Shown: positions 1 to 8,093 of the stretch, one piece after another
Layout: each line of letters opens with the position of its first letter
How positions within the stretch are numbered: position 1 is the first letter of the stretch
IMG/VR virus record: IMGVR_UViG_3300020195_000054
Span: 1-43,503 of that record
Source of the DNA: a virus
Strand: one strand, 5' to 3'
DNA length: 43,503 nt
Translations under genes and position numbers: made by a program
The notes under the pieces: generated by a model
Database searches by the model: none
Told to the model about the DNA's origin: nothing
The model's input: the letters and a program-made list of their open reading frames with translations, nothing else

Positions 1-2
1 AG

Positions 3-743
3 ACAGGGCAGACGGAGTTCAACGTCACTGAAGGGCATTGGCTGGCTACGTTGAACGATGCCGGGAGGATGGTTGGGCGGCAGGCGGGTGAGGTCCGACA
101 GGTCCGAGCGAGGATACCCCTGTCGGGTCAGAAAAAGGGCGGTGTGGATGTGCCTGAGTGGCAGGTCAAATTATTCGTAGCCGTGCAGGCGGACGGGCAC
201 TACTTAAAAGATTGTCGGTCAATTCGTTTTAGATTGTCTCGCCCTCGAAAAATCGTCCGGCTCCGGGAGATTCTTGAGTTGTCCGGGCTGGACTGGAAAG
301 AAACCTCTTATCTGTCCGAACCGGACGTGACGGTATTTATTATTCGCCAGTTCCCAAGCTGGTTAGAGAATCGGAAGGAGTGGTCTTCTGAACTGTTGGG
401 GTGGTGCGGGGAGAGTCTTGATGTGCTAGTCGCGGAATTGGTGTATTGGGACGGAAGTCGCTGCGGACCCGGCTCCATAGAATACGTCACCACGTCTCAG
501 AACAATGCCGAATGGGTAGCCACCGTTGCGCATCTCACCAACCGCTCCACGACGACCTCCCTTAGAAAACGCCAAGAAGGCTGGGCAACGGCGTATCGCG
601 TGTTCATCCGAGAATCCAATGCGACCACGATTTCTCCGGAGCATTGGACGGACCTTCCCGGAGTTCCAGAGGTCTTCTGCCCCACGGCAAAGCACGGCGT
701 CTGCCTTTTCCGGTTCGGAACTAATATATTTGTATCTAAACAA
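3..743 (+). other. Intein with LAGLIDADG (DOD) homing endonuclease, N-terminus missing
   Basis: This stretch matches no polymerase domain but has intein features in the right order. A block-B-like VTEGHWLAT sits at about 24-50. A first LAGLIDADG motif (LFVAVQADGHY) is near 170-205. A second motif (LVAELVYWDGSR) followed by an AEWVATVAHL stretch is near 427-530. A C-terminal splice region (VFCPTAKHG...FVSKQ) ends at 743, directly before the extein TGRWSG. Both acidic endonuclease residues (AD and WD) are kept, so endonuclease activity is possible. The last residue appears to be Gln rather than the usual Asn, no His precedes it, and the +1 nucleophile would be Thr. Block A with the first Cys/Ser is outside the window. 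The exact junction is inferred from the polymerase family pattern. Confidence 0.8.
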
Positions 744-1793
744 ACGGGTAGATGGAGCGGGGATGCGGGTCTGAACATGCAGAACCTCCGAAAAGAGCCC
801 CTCTTTTTCGACGACCGGGGGTGGCTGATTTCTGACCTCACCCGGCTGAAGGAAATTGCCAACAGCCCGGAACGACCGGCTTATGTCGCTAATTTCCTCG
901 ACATCCGGTCCCTCTTCGTCGCGCGGCCCGGCAAGAAGCTAATCATTTCTGACCTTTCACAGATTGAACCCCGTGTTCTGGCGTGGATAGTCGGGGACAC
1001 AACGATGCTTGAACTCATGGCATCCGGGCAGTCGCCCTACGAGGCCCACGCACGCGCCACGATGGGGTTCAGCGGCGGCAATATGAAAAAGGAGGACAAG
1101 GAGGGCTACGCGCTCGCCAAGGCCCGTGTGCTGGGTCTTGGCTACGGTTGCGGATGGTTGAAATTCATCGTGGTAGCGCAGGCGATGGCGGGCCTCGACA
1201 TTACCAAGGATGACCCGGAATGGGTCCAAGCGGTAAACGAGGAGGGTCAACCTTGTTTTGACTCCAAAGGTGACCCGATTACCCTCTCGGGGTATGGTCA
1301 GAACTCGAAACGAATTGTTACGGATTTCCGGGCCACGAACCCTCTTATTGTGGGCTTGTGGAAACGGTTGGACGACGACTTTCGGGCCAGCGTAGGGGGA
1401 GACTTTGAAATGGAGCTTCCCTCGGGCCGGTCAATGAGATACCGGCAAGTCCGGTGCGAGCGCCGGATGGTCAAGGAGAAGGACAACACCATGAAGGCGA
1501 AGCGTGTTTACACAGCAGAGTCAAATGGACGGCGCGGCATATTCTACGGGGGGATGCTCACAGAGAATTGCGTGCAGGCAACCGCGCGAGATGTGTTTGC
1601 TGGCCATCTCCTCGACCTCGAAGCAGATAGCTCGCTCGATGTCCTCTTCTCGTCGCATGACGAAGCAATCAACGAGGCCGACCCGGACGTTCCGGCTTCC
1701 TACGTGGAGGAAATCATGTCGCGTTGCCCGGATTGGCTCAAGGGGTGCCCCATCTCTGCGGAGGCGTGTGAATCGGCTCACTACAAGAAATAA
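3..1793 (+). CDS. Family A DNA polymerase, intein-containing, 5' truncated by the window edge
   Basis: Replicative DNA polymerase of the Pol I (family A) type. The frame is open to the first bases of the window, so the true start lies outside; a TTG at 51 is only the first start-like codon and should not be used. After an intein (to 743), the extein resumes at 744 with TGRWSG and NMQNL, the conserved template-primer motif. Motif A (DLSQIEPR) starts at 951. Motif B (KARVLGLGYG) lies near 1116-1150, LTEN-CVQATARD near 1558-1590, and motif C (SSHDEA) near 1648-1665. These three palm/finger motifs with both catalytic aspartates are intact, so the C-terminal half should be catalytic once spliced. 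The visible extein is 349 residues. The 3'-5' exonuclease and thumb parts are not in view. The next gene starts 40 bases downstream, consistent with one replication operon. Confidence 0.93.
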   Translation, partial: TGQTEFNVTEGHWLATLNDAGRMVGRQAGEVRQVRARIPLSGQKKGGVDVPEWQVKLFVAVQADGHYLKDCRSIRFRLSRPRKIVRLREILELSGLDWKETSYLSEPDVTVFIIRQFPSWLENRKEWSSELLGWCGESLDVLVAELVYWDGSRCGPGSIEYVTTSQNNAEWVATVAHLTNRSTTTSLRKRQEGWATAYRVFIRESNATTISPEHWTDLPGVPEVFCPTAKHGVCLFRFGTNIFVSKQTGRWSGDAGLNMQNLRKEPLFFDDRGWLISDLTRLKEIANSPERPAYVANFLDIRSLFVARPGKKLIISDLSQIEPRVLAWIVGDTTMLELMASGQSPYEAHARATMGFSGGNMKKEDKEGYALAKARVLGLGYGCGWLKFIVVAQAMAGLDITKDDPEWVQAVNEEGQPCFDSKGDPITLSGYGQNSKRIVTDFRATNPLIVGLWKRLDDDFRASVGGDFEMELPSGRSMRYRQVRCERRMVKEKDNTMKAKRVYTAESNGRRGIFYGGMLTENCVQATARDVFAGHLLDLEADSSLDVLFSSHDEAINEADPDVPASYVEEIMSRCPDWLKGCPISAEACESAHYKK

Positions 1794-1833
1794 GTTGACC
1801 GCTCGGTATATCTGGGCAAGATTTAAGTAGCGC

Positions 1834-4071
1834 ATGACCACCACACCCTTCTTTGCCCTCAAGAATCTAGCGACGATTGCAACGGAGCCTTGCGTCCCTT
1901 GGGAGGTCTCTCTGCCCTTCCCAGAGAAGTGCATCAAGGACAAGAAAGCAAGGTCGGCTTGGATGATGAATCCAGAGACCCACTACAACGCCTTCAATTC
2001 ATTCGAGGGATTGAACTCCAACCAGCGGATAAAAGGCTCTCCCGGAGAGGATGGCAACCCCCCTCGGTATCATCACGCGCTGATTATTGACATTGACTAC
2101 CCTCTCTCGGAGGTAGAAGTCCGGGCGGCAATTGACCGGATGAAAATCCAGCCGAACTGGCTGGAGCGGTCTTTGTCTGACAACTGGCGAATGGTCTGGA
2201 TATTTGAGAGGCCGGTAATCATGGCCTCCTACGAGTTCGCCGTTCTATGGCTCTCGACGATTGAGCAAATCATCCAGTTTCGACAGGTCGCGGGAGTTGA
2301 CGAAGGCGCTCTCCTCGCCCCGGAGAGATACTACACCAACGGGTGCAAGTGGGAACATCTCCACGACGCGCCAGTTCCATACGCGCTGCTTCTCGGGCTG
2401 CTTCAAGAGGTTTCCGCAAAATACAATTGGGCCGGGCCGGAGATGGGCGTCGTGGTGCCGCTGGACATCGTCAAGGGGGAGCTTCAAAAGAAGTATCCCC
2501 GCTTTGTCGAATGGGATGGAGAATTCATCCTCGACGCGCAGGGTCCGACCTTCTGGGTGGACGGCAGCGCGTCCCCAAAATCCGCCATCGTCCGCTCAAC
2601 GGGAATCCAAACCTTCTCCGACCACGCCACGAAGCCATTCTATAACTGGTCAGAGCTAATATCGCATGACTTCGTCAAGACTTACAAACTTGAGGAGATG
2701 GGCCGGGCAATCGACGGGGTATTCTACGACGGTCGAAGCTACATCCGGCAGAATGAGCAAAAGGAATGGCTCTGGGAAGACAAGGACGGACTGACGCTCC
2801 AACTTCGCGTTGCGCGAGGACTCTCAGACAGACGACCGAAGGGTCAGAACTTCACTCAGATTGATTCTGCTCTGGCGATGATTAAGAATACTGCGCTGAT
2901 TTCTTCAGCGGGTTCCTTTGCGGGATACAAGAAAGGTCTGATGACCTTCAATGGAAACAAGTATCTCAACATTCACAACCGGAACGCAATGATGCCCTCC
3001 TCTGAGATTCCGGTGTGGGGCATGGACGGGGGAAATATGCCGTTTCTCTCGCACCTGTTCAACCAATACTTCACAAGCTCCGACCAAGTTGACTTCTTCT
3101 TTTCGTGGCTCTCCCGATTTTACCGCTCAGTATATCAACGCGAGCCCCGCAGCGGTCAAGCAGTGTTTATCTTCGGCCCGCCAAATCGAGGAAAGACTTT
3201 TGTTTCGAGCGCAATTCTTGCACGGCTTGTGGGCGGCTCCGCTGAAGCCAAATCCTTTTTGATGGGTGAAGATAACTTCAATTCGGAATTGTTCGACTAC
3301 TGTCTGTGGACCATCGACGACGGCAGCGTCGGAAGCAGCCAACGGCTTATGACGCACTTCGCGGAGACCGTCAAACGCTGCACTGCGAACATGACATTCC
3401 GGTCCAATGAGAAGTTCCGCAAAGCCAGCTTAGTGCAGTGGCAGGGGCGGATATGTGTCACGGGCAATGTGGATGCGGAGAGCCTTCGGCAGATTCCGAA
3501 CATGGATATTTCCATGCGAGAAAAGGTGGGACTCCTTCGAGTTCGCGAGGTTCGCGACGACGGATTTTTCTTCCCAGAGACAGACGTTACCCAGAAAATT
3601 CTGGACCGGGAGTTACCGCTCTTCGCTCGGTTCCTGCTCAATTACGAAATCCCGGAGCACTGTCAATCGGGGGACTCACGCTACGGAGTGCGCGAGTATC
3701 ACGAGCCAACCCTGCTCATGGAGGCGAATCACTCCTCCAGTTCGGGCACCTTCGCCGAAATCATCGACGAATTCCAACGCGAATACTTCACCGTCCGCGA
3801 ACCCCACGCAACAGAATGGGTTGGCACCGCGCTTCAGTTGCACAAGACCATCTTAATGGATATGACTTTAACGGAGGCAATGCGCCCATACAGCGTTCAG
3901 GCCGTCTCCCGAATGTTGAGCAATCTCGCGGTGAAAAAGATTTTTGAAGTCACCGTTGAGGGGGACGAACACCGTCGCCTCTTCCGAATAAAGCGGGACT
4001 CCCGCTATCCCCTCCTCTCCCGTAGCAATCTCTCGGCACACAACCAATCCTCTAAATTCCAAACACAATGA
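1834..4071 (+). CDS. Primase-helicase (AEP-like primase plus SF3/D5-type helicase)
   Basis: A 745-residue protein expected to prime and unwind DNA at the phage fork. The N-terminal half looks like an archaeo-eukaryotic-type primase: residues 80-90 read HHALIIDIDYP, the hydrophobic-D-x-D metal motif, with a NWRMVWIFE strand downstream. The C-terminal half is an SF3 helicase ATPase. Walker A is GPPNRGKT at about 448-455, Walker B is LWTIDDG at about 491-497, and a sensor-like strand ICVTGNVD lies at about 540-547. The C-terminal 150 residues look like a winged-helix tail. It overlaps the sigma factor start by four bases (ATGA), indicating translational coupling in the polymerase-primase-sigma-resolvase operon. 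The helicase assignment is firm; the primase half rests mainly on one motif. Confidence 0.85.
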   Translation: MTTTPFFALKNLATIATEPCVPWEVSLPFPEKCIKDKKARSAWMMNPETHYNAFNSFEGLNSNQRIKGSPGEDGNPPRYHHALIIDIDYPLSEVEVRAAIDRMKIQPNWLERSLSDNWRMVWIFERPVIMASYEFAVLWLSTIEQIIQFRQVAGVDEGALLAPERYYTNGCKWEHLHDAPVPYALLLGLLQEVSAKYNWAGPEMGVVVPLDIVKGELQKKYPRFVEWDGEFILDAQGPTFWVDGSASPKSAIVRSTGIQTFSDHATKPFYNWSELISHDFVKTYKLEEMGRAIDGVFYDGRSYIRQNEQKEWLWEDKDGLTLQLRVARGLSDRRPKGQNFTQIDSALAMIKNTALISSAGSFAGYKKGLMTFNGNKYLNIHNRNAMMPSSEIPVWGMDGGNMPFLSHLFNQYFTSSDQVDFFFSWLSRFYRSVYQREPRSGQAVFIFGPPNRGKTFVSSAILARLVGGSAEAKSFLMGEDNFNSELFDYCLWTIDDGSVGSSQRLMTHFAETVKRCTANMTFRSNEKFRKASLVQWQGRICVTGNVDAESLRQIPNMDISMREKVGLLRVREVRDDGFFFPETDVTQKILDRELPLFARFLLNYEIPEHCQSGDSRYGVREYHEPTLLMEANHSSSSGTFAEIIDEFQREYFTVREPHATEWVGTALQLHKTILMDMTLTEAMRPYSVQAVSRMLSNLAVKKIFEVTVEGDEHRRLFRIKRDSRYPLLSRSNLSAHNQSSKFQTQ

Positions 4072-4718
4072 CCTCCTCCAATACAAGCTACTATCCGGTC
4101 GGAGCCGACCTACGATTCACGATGCTTTCCGCAGCCGACGAGACCCGCCTTTTCCGAGAGGCACGGGAGGGGAGCACCGCGTCCCGAGATTTCTTGATTC
4201 AGAATCATATGCTTTTCGCGGCGATGCACGCGCGTCGGCTCTCCAAGGGACGGCTCCCCGACGACGAAGTTTTGAGCGGGGCTAATCTGGCCCTGATGAA
4301 GGCGTTTGAAGGGTTCAAATATGAACGCGGAAATCGGTTTACTAGCTACCTGAAACCCTTCATCCAAGGGGAAATCTCGGCCCTGTGGCGCAAGTATTTT
4401 GAGGCTCTGAAGGAATCTCCCGGGGGACCGCTTCGGGAGATTGGACCCCCCGTTGAGCCCATCAACAACGACCCGCATGAGGAGGCTATCGAATGGGAGC
4501 ATTCCCGATTCCTGACCTCGCTCATTGCCGACTTCAAGGACGTTCTCAATCCACACGAGCAGGAGATAATCGACCGGCACTACCTGCGAGAGGAATCCTT
4601 TGCCGACATTGCACGGAGCCGGGGGGTAACCCGCGAGGCGATTCGGGCCTCGCACGCACGGGCGATTGTAAAGCTGAAGAAAGCCCTCAAGCGCCGGGGA
4701 ATCACCACCTTGCAATGA
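4068..4718 (+). CDS. Sigma-70-family RNA polymerase sigma factor
   Basis: A 216-residue phage-encoded sigma factor, predicted to redirect host RNA polymerase to phage promoters. Region 2 is recognisable at about residues 44-110: an NHMLFAAMHARRL helix, then DDEVLSGANLALMKAFEGF (core-binding 2.2 type) and FTSYLKPFIQGEISALWRKY (2.3/2.4, -10 recognition and melting). Region 4 at about 160-208 has NPHEQEIIDRHYL and a helix-turn-helix FADIARSRGVTREAIRASHARAI (two stretches read together), the -35 reader. Region 1.1 and most of region 3 are absent, as in small alternative sigmas. It overlaps both neighbours by four bases. No phage RNA polymerase is visible, so late transcription of the minus-strand block may depend on this protein; that link is inference. 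Confidence 0.9.
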   Translation: MTSSNTSYYPVGADLRFTMLSAADETRLFREAREGSTASRDFLIQNHMLFAAMHARRLSKGRLPDDEVLSGANLALMKAFEGFKYERGNRFTSYLKPFIQGEISALWRKYFEALKESPGGPLREIGPPVEPINNDPHEEAIEWEHSRFLTSLIADFKDVLNPHEQEIIDRHYLREESFADIARSRGVTREAIRASHARAIVKLKKALKRRGITTLQ

Positions 4719-5254
4719 AGATACTCACCCTTGACCTTGGCACAAAAACTGGCTGGGCTTACCGCAACTCGGGGCGCAGCCTTCAAGCGGGAACGTGGCG
4801 TCTGATGTCTCCAAAAGAAGTCACGGCGCAGGGCAAACTTCGCGGAGACCGACGACTTGACCAGAGGATTCCCCGACTCTATGAGAAGCTCTCCGAAACA
4901 CGAGACCGAGTCGGGGGGTTGGACTGGATTGTTTTTGAAGACGTGCAGTTCGGTTCCACTACTATGCAGGCTCACTTGTGGGCGAGCTTCCGAACGGTAA
5001 TTTGGCTCTTTGCATCTCTCTCGGGCATCAAAACAGAATGTCTGGCTACTGGCAAACTGAAAGTCTTTGCAGCGGGCCACGGCGCAGCGACGAAAGACAT
5101 GATGGCGGCATGGCTTTGCAAGAAATGTCCCAATGACTTCCGGCATTTCGACGGTGCAACGCGGAGAGTTGACAACAATGAAGTCTTAGACGATAATGCT
5201 GTAGATGCAATTCACCTTTTGCTCTGGGCAGAGCAGACCTTGAAAAATCCATGA
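4715..5254 (+). CDS. RuvC-like Holliday junction resolvase (RNase H fold)
   Basis: A 179-residue protein with the acidic pattern of RuvC-type junction resolvases. A first beta strand LTLDLGTKTGWA carries Asp7, IVFEDVQFG carries Glu75, and VLDDNAVDAIHLLLWA carries Asp159/160 and Asp164. The ATG at 4715 is chosen because it overlaps the sigma stop as ATGA and starts exactly at the first core strand; an upstream in-frame extension would only re-read the sigma gene. Phage members of this family resolve branched replication intermediates before packaging, and the location among replication genes fits. It ends overlapping the next gene by four bases. Its nuclease activity is inferred from the conserved acids. 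Confidence 0.85.
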   Translation: MKILTLDLGTKTGWAYRNSGRSLQAGTWRLMSPKEVTAQGKLRGDRRLDQRIPRLYEKLSETRDRVGGLDWIVFEDVQFGSTTMQAHLWASFRTVIWLFASLSGIKTECLATGKLKVFAAGHGAATKDMMAAWLCKKCPNDFRHFDGATRRVDNNEVLDDNAVDAIHLLLWAEQTLKNP

Positions 5255-5811
5255 ACCCGAACAAACTGGCGGTCTCATTACGGACTAGAGAAGATGTCAC
5301 TGGACATCAAATCGAGTCTGTGCTCCTACTCCTCGACCATCTCCGACCCTTCCTCGTTGCGCCGGACGCGCGGGAGGGGGTCGGACCCGATATGGACGGC
5401 GGGGCGGTCATGGCGGCAGCTACCACCTTCGCCAAGGCCACCGACCGATTGGACGCGATTCTTGACGACTCCGCGCGTTGGGACATCAAAGAAATCAACA
5501 CCCTGCATGAAGCCCTGATTGCCACCCACACGGCACAGCAAGCTTTCCTCGCCGCTCAGACCAAGTCTGCGAGTGAAATTATTCGCCCCTCTTTTCAGTG
5601 TCGCCCGACCCTCTATGTAAGCGATGGAAAATTTCTCGCCGTCTGGGGAGATACCCCCGCCATTGTGGGCACCGGAAACACTCCGAACGCCGCGCTTGCG
5701 GATTTCGATGCAGCCTTTTACCGCACCTCGGAAGAGCAGGTTAAACTCACTTTCGAGGAGCCAATTCCCCCAACCCCACTCACTGTAAAACCAACCCGTA
5801 AGAAAAAATGA
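5251..5811 (+). CDS. Hypothetical protein in the replication operon
   Basis: A 186-residue protein that I do not recognise. It has a helical N-terminal half (about residues 20-110) and a short beta-like segment around 115-150 (RPTLYVSDGKFLAVWGDTP). It ends in a proline-rich, basic tail (PIPPTPLTVKPTRKKK). There are no cysteines arranged for metal binding, no signal peptide and no membrane segment. It overlaps both the resolvase and the metallophosphoesterase by ATGA, so it is certainly part of the operon and probably made in step with them. The basic tail could bind nucleic acid, but nothing specific supports this. Confidence 0.75.
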   Translation: MNPNKLAVSLRTREDVTGHQIESVLLLLDHLRPFLVAPDAREGVGPDMDGGAVMAAATTFAKATDRLDAILDDSARWDIKEINTLHEALIATHTAQQAFLAAQTKSASEIIRPSFQCRPTLYVSDGKFLAVWGDTPAIVGTGNTPNAALADFDAAFYRTSEEQVKLTFEEPIPPTPLTVKPTRKKK

Positions 5812-7052
5812 ACGCACCCAACTGGACCGACCAAGAAATTCAACTGCTGAAAAGCGACGTGTCAAATAAAAAACTGGCCTGCACGCTGGGACGCACTGAA
5901 GCTGCCATCCGGGGCAAGCGGCAGCGAATGGGAATCAAAGTGGCTCCTTCGACGGCGGTTCCAACCACCTTTGAGGAAGACAAGAAAAAGACCTCTGACC
6001 GGCATTGGAAGACCGACTATGACGCGCTCAATGTCAAATACAAAAAGGCCGTCGAACAGGCCAGCGTCACTGACCAACTCGTGGAGCTGGCGAAAGACCT
6101 CGCGCCAATCAAGTATAGTTCGATGCCGCTCGTCATACCCAAGGAAAGAGGTGGCGGTCGCGCACAGTCTGCCGTATTGCTGTTATCCGATACTCACGTC
6201 GGACAGATTGTTTCGCCCGACCAAACGCTAGGCTTCGGCGGATACAACTTCGACACCTTCCTGAACCGCCTTCAATTCCTTGAGGATGGGGTGACCTCCA
6301 TTCTACAGGACCACACCACCACCCAAATTGACGAACTCGTAATTTGTCTTGGCGGCGATATGCTCGACGGAGCCTTGGCACACGGCGCGGAGGCGAAGCA
6401 AAAGAACACCCTCTTCAACCAGTTCTACGGGGCCGGGCACGCCTTGGCACAGTTCATTCGCAACCTCGCTCCGCATGTTCCATCCGTCCGGCTGCAATGC
6501 GTGGTCGGTAATCACCCGCGCTGGGGAACTCAACACAAGATGCCGACGGAAAATCGGTATTCAAACCTCGACCACTTCTTGTATGCGTATCTGCAAGCCC
6601 TGACGGGCGAGGTGAAGAATGTCTCTTGGAATCTCAACAAGCAGCCGTTCAGCCTTTTCAACGTGCAGGGATTTCGCTTCCACCTGAGTCATGGTGACCA
6701 CCTTCGCGGCGGCGACAAGGCTCTCGGCATCCCGAACCATGCCGTTGGGCGCATGGTTAGCAGCACAACCCAACTCTATGGCAAGCATGACCTCGCCTCC
6801 CCCCATTACTATCTCCTCGGGCACATGCACCGGGGTATCCAACTCCCGCACGCGCGGGGCAGCGTCCTCGTCAACGGCGGGTTCCCCGGACTCGACACCT
6901 ACGGGCTTATCAGCGGCTTTTCTCCCGTGGACCCCTCGCAACTTTTCTTCTTCGTCCATCCGAAGTTCGGAAAGACCGCGACGTATGACATCCAGTTGAA
7001 GTTTGCGACGAACAACCATTACGAACTTCCGAAGGATGTTGACTGTATTTGA
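5808..7052 (+). CDS. Calcineurin-like metallophosphoesterase with N-terminal HTH-like segment
   Basis: A 414-residue protein. Residues 6-45 (WTDQEIQLLKSDV...AIRGKRQRMGIK) resemble a small SANT/Myb-type helix-turn-helix. Residues 120-345 carry all motifs of the metallophosphoesterase superfamily: SDTHVG (Asp128, His130), LGGDMLDG (Asp184), VVGNHPR (Asn235, His236), LSHGDH (His295 region) and LLGHMHRG (His339, His341). These bind two metal ions and cleave phosphodiester or phosphomonoester bonds. The order fits the Mre11/SbcD-like or phage DNA-repair phosphatase groups, but the substrate cannot be told from sequence. An HTH-like segment fused to the enzyme suggests a DNA substrate (inference). 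The gene ends just after the start of the next small reading frame. Confidence 0.88.
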   Translation: MNAPNWTDQEIQLLKSDVSNKKLACTLGRTEAAIRGKRQRMGIKVAPSTAVPTTFEEDKKKTSDRHWKTDYDALNVKYKKAVEQASVTDQLVELAKDLAPIKYSSMPLVIPKERGGGRAQSAVLLLSDTHVGQIVSPDQTLGFGGYNFDTFLNRLQFLEDGVTSILQDHTTTQIDELVICLGGDMLDGALAHGAEAKQKNTLFNQFYGAGHALAQFIRNLAPHVPSVRLQCVVGNHPRWGTQHKMPTENRYSNLDHFLYAYLQALTGEVKNVSWNLNKQPFSLFNVQGFRFHLSHGDHLRGGDKALGIPNHAVGRMVSSTTQLYGKHDLASPHYYLLGHMHRGIQLPHARGSVLVNGGFPGLDTYGLISGFSPVDPSQLFFFVHPKFGKTATYDIQLKFATNNHYELPKDVDCI

Positions 7053-7185
7053 CAGCCCCTTCTGGGAACAGTGCGACTGTTGCCACGAGATTCACGGATT
7101 GTTTTCCATCACTCTGAATGGTCAGCAATTCCTCTGCAAAAAGTGTCTTGACATACCTCCGAAAGCTGATACTGTAAGCAACTAG
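7036..7185 (+). CDS. Small zinc-binding protein (49 aa)
   Basis: A 49-residue protein with two cysteine pairs, CDCC near residues 11-14 and CKKC near residues 35-38, spaced about 20 residues apart as in a zinc ribbon. The ATG at 7036 lies inside the end of the metallophosphoesterase gene (17-base overlap); an extended start further upstream would only re-read that gene. It is the last gene before a strong terminator, so it closes the replication operon. Small Cys4 proteins of this kind are common in phages and may act as transcription or nuclease modulators. No function can be assigned here. Confidence 0.6.
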   Translation: MLTVFDSPFWEQCDCCHEIHGLFSITLNGQQFLCKKCLDIPPKADTVSN

Positions 7186-7207
7186 CCGGATTCCCTCCGA
7201 ACAACCA

Positions 7208-7243
7208 ACCGGGCGTGCCAAGCGCCCGGTTTTCTTTTTATTT
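7208..7243 (+). terminator. Intrinsic terminator of the plus-strand replication operon
   Basis: A perfect 8-bp stem (ACCGGGCG at 7208-7215 with CGCCCGGT at 7223-7230) and a 7-base loop are followed by TTTCTTTTTATTT. It begins 22 bases after the last plus-strand gene. Confidence 0.93.
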
Positions 7244-7267
7244 GACAGGGTCCGCATCACCCTCCCG

Positions 7268-7307
7268 CAAAACAAAAGGCCGATGCGATTTGGAATCGCA
7301 TCGGCCT
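7268..7307 (-). terminator. Intrinsic terminator of the minus-strand structural operon
   Basis: A perfect 14-bp stem (7277-7290 with 7294-7307) and a 3-base loop. Read on the minus strand the stem is followed by TTTTGTTTT. It lies 16 bases beyond the end of the last minus-strand gene, so the two convergent blocks each have their own terminator. Confidence 0.92.
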
Positions 7308-7323
7308 ATCAGGAGTGACAGGA

Positions 7324-7959
7324 TTAAACTACGGGTTTTCGGAGGGCACTGAGGATTCGACCTTGGCCGGTAGGAGAGCCGGGGGTCAGATTATCTGTGC
7401 GGGCCGTGGAGAGCTTGTTCAATACCGACGCGGGGGCCGGGTTCGGACTGGGTCCGGGAACAGTGGGAGCAGCCGGGGCAGCGGTCCTTGTCGCCTTGTC
7501 CTCGGCAATCAGTTGGTCATAGGAATTCTTAACCTCGTCGAAGGGAGTGGCGATTTCGTCCAGACGGCCCGCCGTGTCGGCGGCGGCAAGTTCTTCGAGA
7601 GAAACGACCAAAGAGTTGAATAGCACGGTGACTGGCTTGCTGTCAGCGGCATAGAACCCAAATCCGGCCTTGACCAATTCGGGAGCGTGCTTCGTGATGG
7701 TTGCCAACTCGGGGGACTTGGCGTCGAGGTTGGCGTAGAGAGCGCCCGGCTTACCTTCAAGCAGGGCGTTGAAAGCGGGGATACGCAGCACATCCTCGGG
7801 AATGTCGCCATCTTGACCAAGCAGTTCGGTGAGTTCGGGAGAGAGTCCAGAGTCCGACGAGGTAGGGGCAGCAGGCGCAGCAGGCGCAGCAGGCGCAGCA
7901 GGCGCAGCAGGCGCAGCAGGCGCAGCCGGGGCGATGTCAGTGGGTAGAATTTCAGGCAT
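7324..7959 (-). CDS. Hypothetical protein with Ala-Pro repeat N-terminus
   Basis: A 211-residue protein, last of the long minus-strand operon. Residues 10-32 are a low-complexity APAAPAAP run coded by a 9-bp DNA repeat. Residues 35-140 are acidic and helical (for example SPELTELLGQDGDIPEDVLRIPAF). A second Ala/Pro/Pro-rich linker at about 160-180 precedes a basic C-terminus (GQGRILSALRKPVV). There is no signal peptide and no membrane segment. Its position directly downstream of the giant ejection-type protein suggests a virion or virion-assembly role. I recognise no family. Confidence 0.7.
   Translation of the reverse strand: MPEILPTDIAPAAPAAPAAPAAPAAPAAPAAPTSSDSGLSPELTELLGQDGDIPEDVLRIPAFNALLEGKPGALYANLDAKSPELATITKHAPELVKAGFGFYAADSKPVTVLFNSLVVSLEELAAADTAGRLDEIATPFDEVKNSYDQLIAEDKATRTAAPAAPTVPGPSPNPAPASVLNKLSTARTDNLTPGSPTGQGRILSALRKPVV
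7868..7927. repeat. 9-bp in-frame tandem repeat coding Ala-Pro-Ala
   Basis: The unit GCAGGCGCA (plus strand) is repeated about six to seven times with almost no variation. It encodes the Ala-Pro-rich linker of the gene at 7324-7959. Such runs can slip in replication in multiples of three codons without breaking the frame. Confidence 0.9.
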
Positions 7960-7961
7960 AT

Positions 7962-8093
7962 TTAAGAGGTGGGCGTTTCAACAACTTCGTCAACTTCCGG
8001 TTCGGGCGGCAGATACTTCTGGGAGCCTTCCACGAGGGTTTTCATCTCCTCTGGGGAGAGGTCGAAATCTTCAATTTTCAGCGGTTTGTTCAT
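7962..8093 (-). CDS. Small acidic protein (43 aa)
   Basis: A 43-residue reading frame (begins MNKPLKIEDFDLSPEEMKTL) starts with an ATG that overlaps the stop of the giant gene as ATGA (8090-8093) and ends two bases before the next start. It is rich in Glu and Asp with a proline-rich C-terminus (PPEPEVDEVVETPTS). The precise coupling to both neighbours is the main reason for calling it a gene. No family is recognised. Confidence 0.6.
   Translation of the reverse strand: MNKPLKIEDFDLSPEEMKTLVEGSQKYLPPEPEVDEVVETPTS

Noticed and set aside
1558-1590. LTEN followed by Cys, which looks like a second intein junction (Asn/Cys)
   Set aside because: The LTENxVQAxARD sequence is a normal conserved segment of family A phage polymerases, and no intein blocks precede it.
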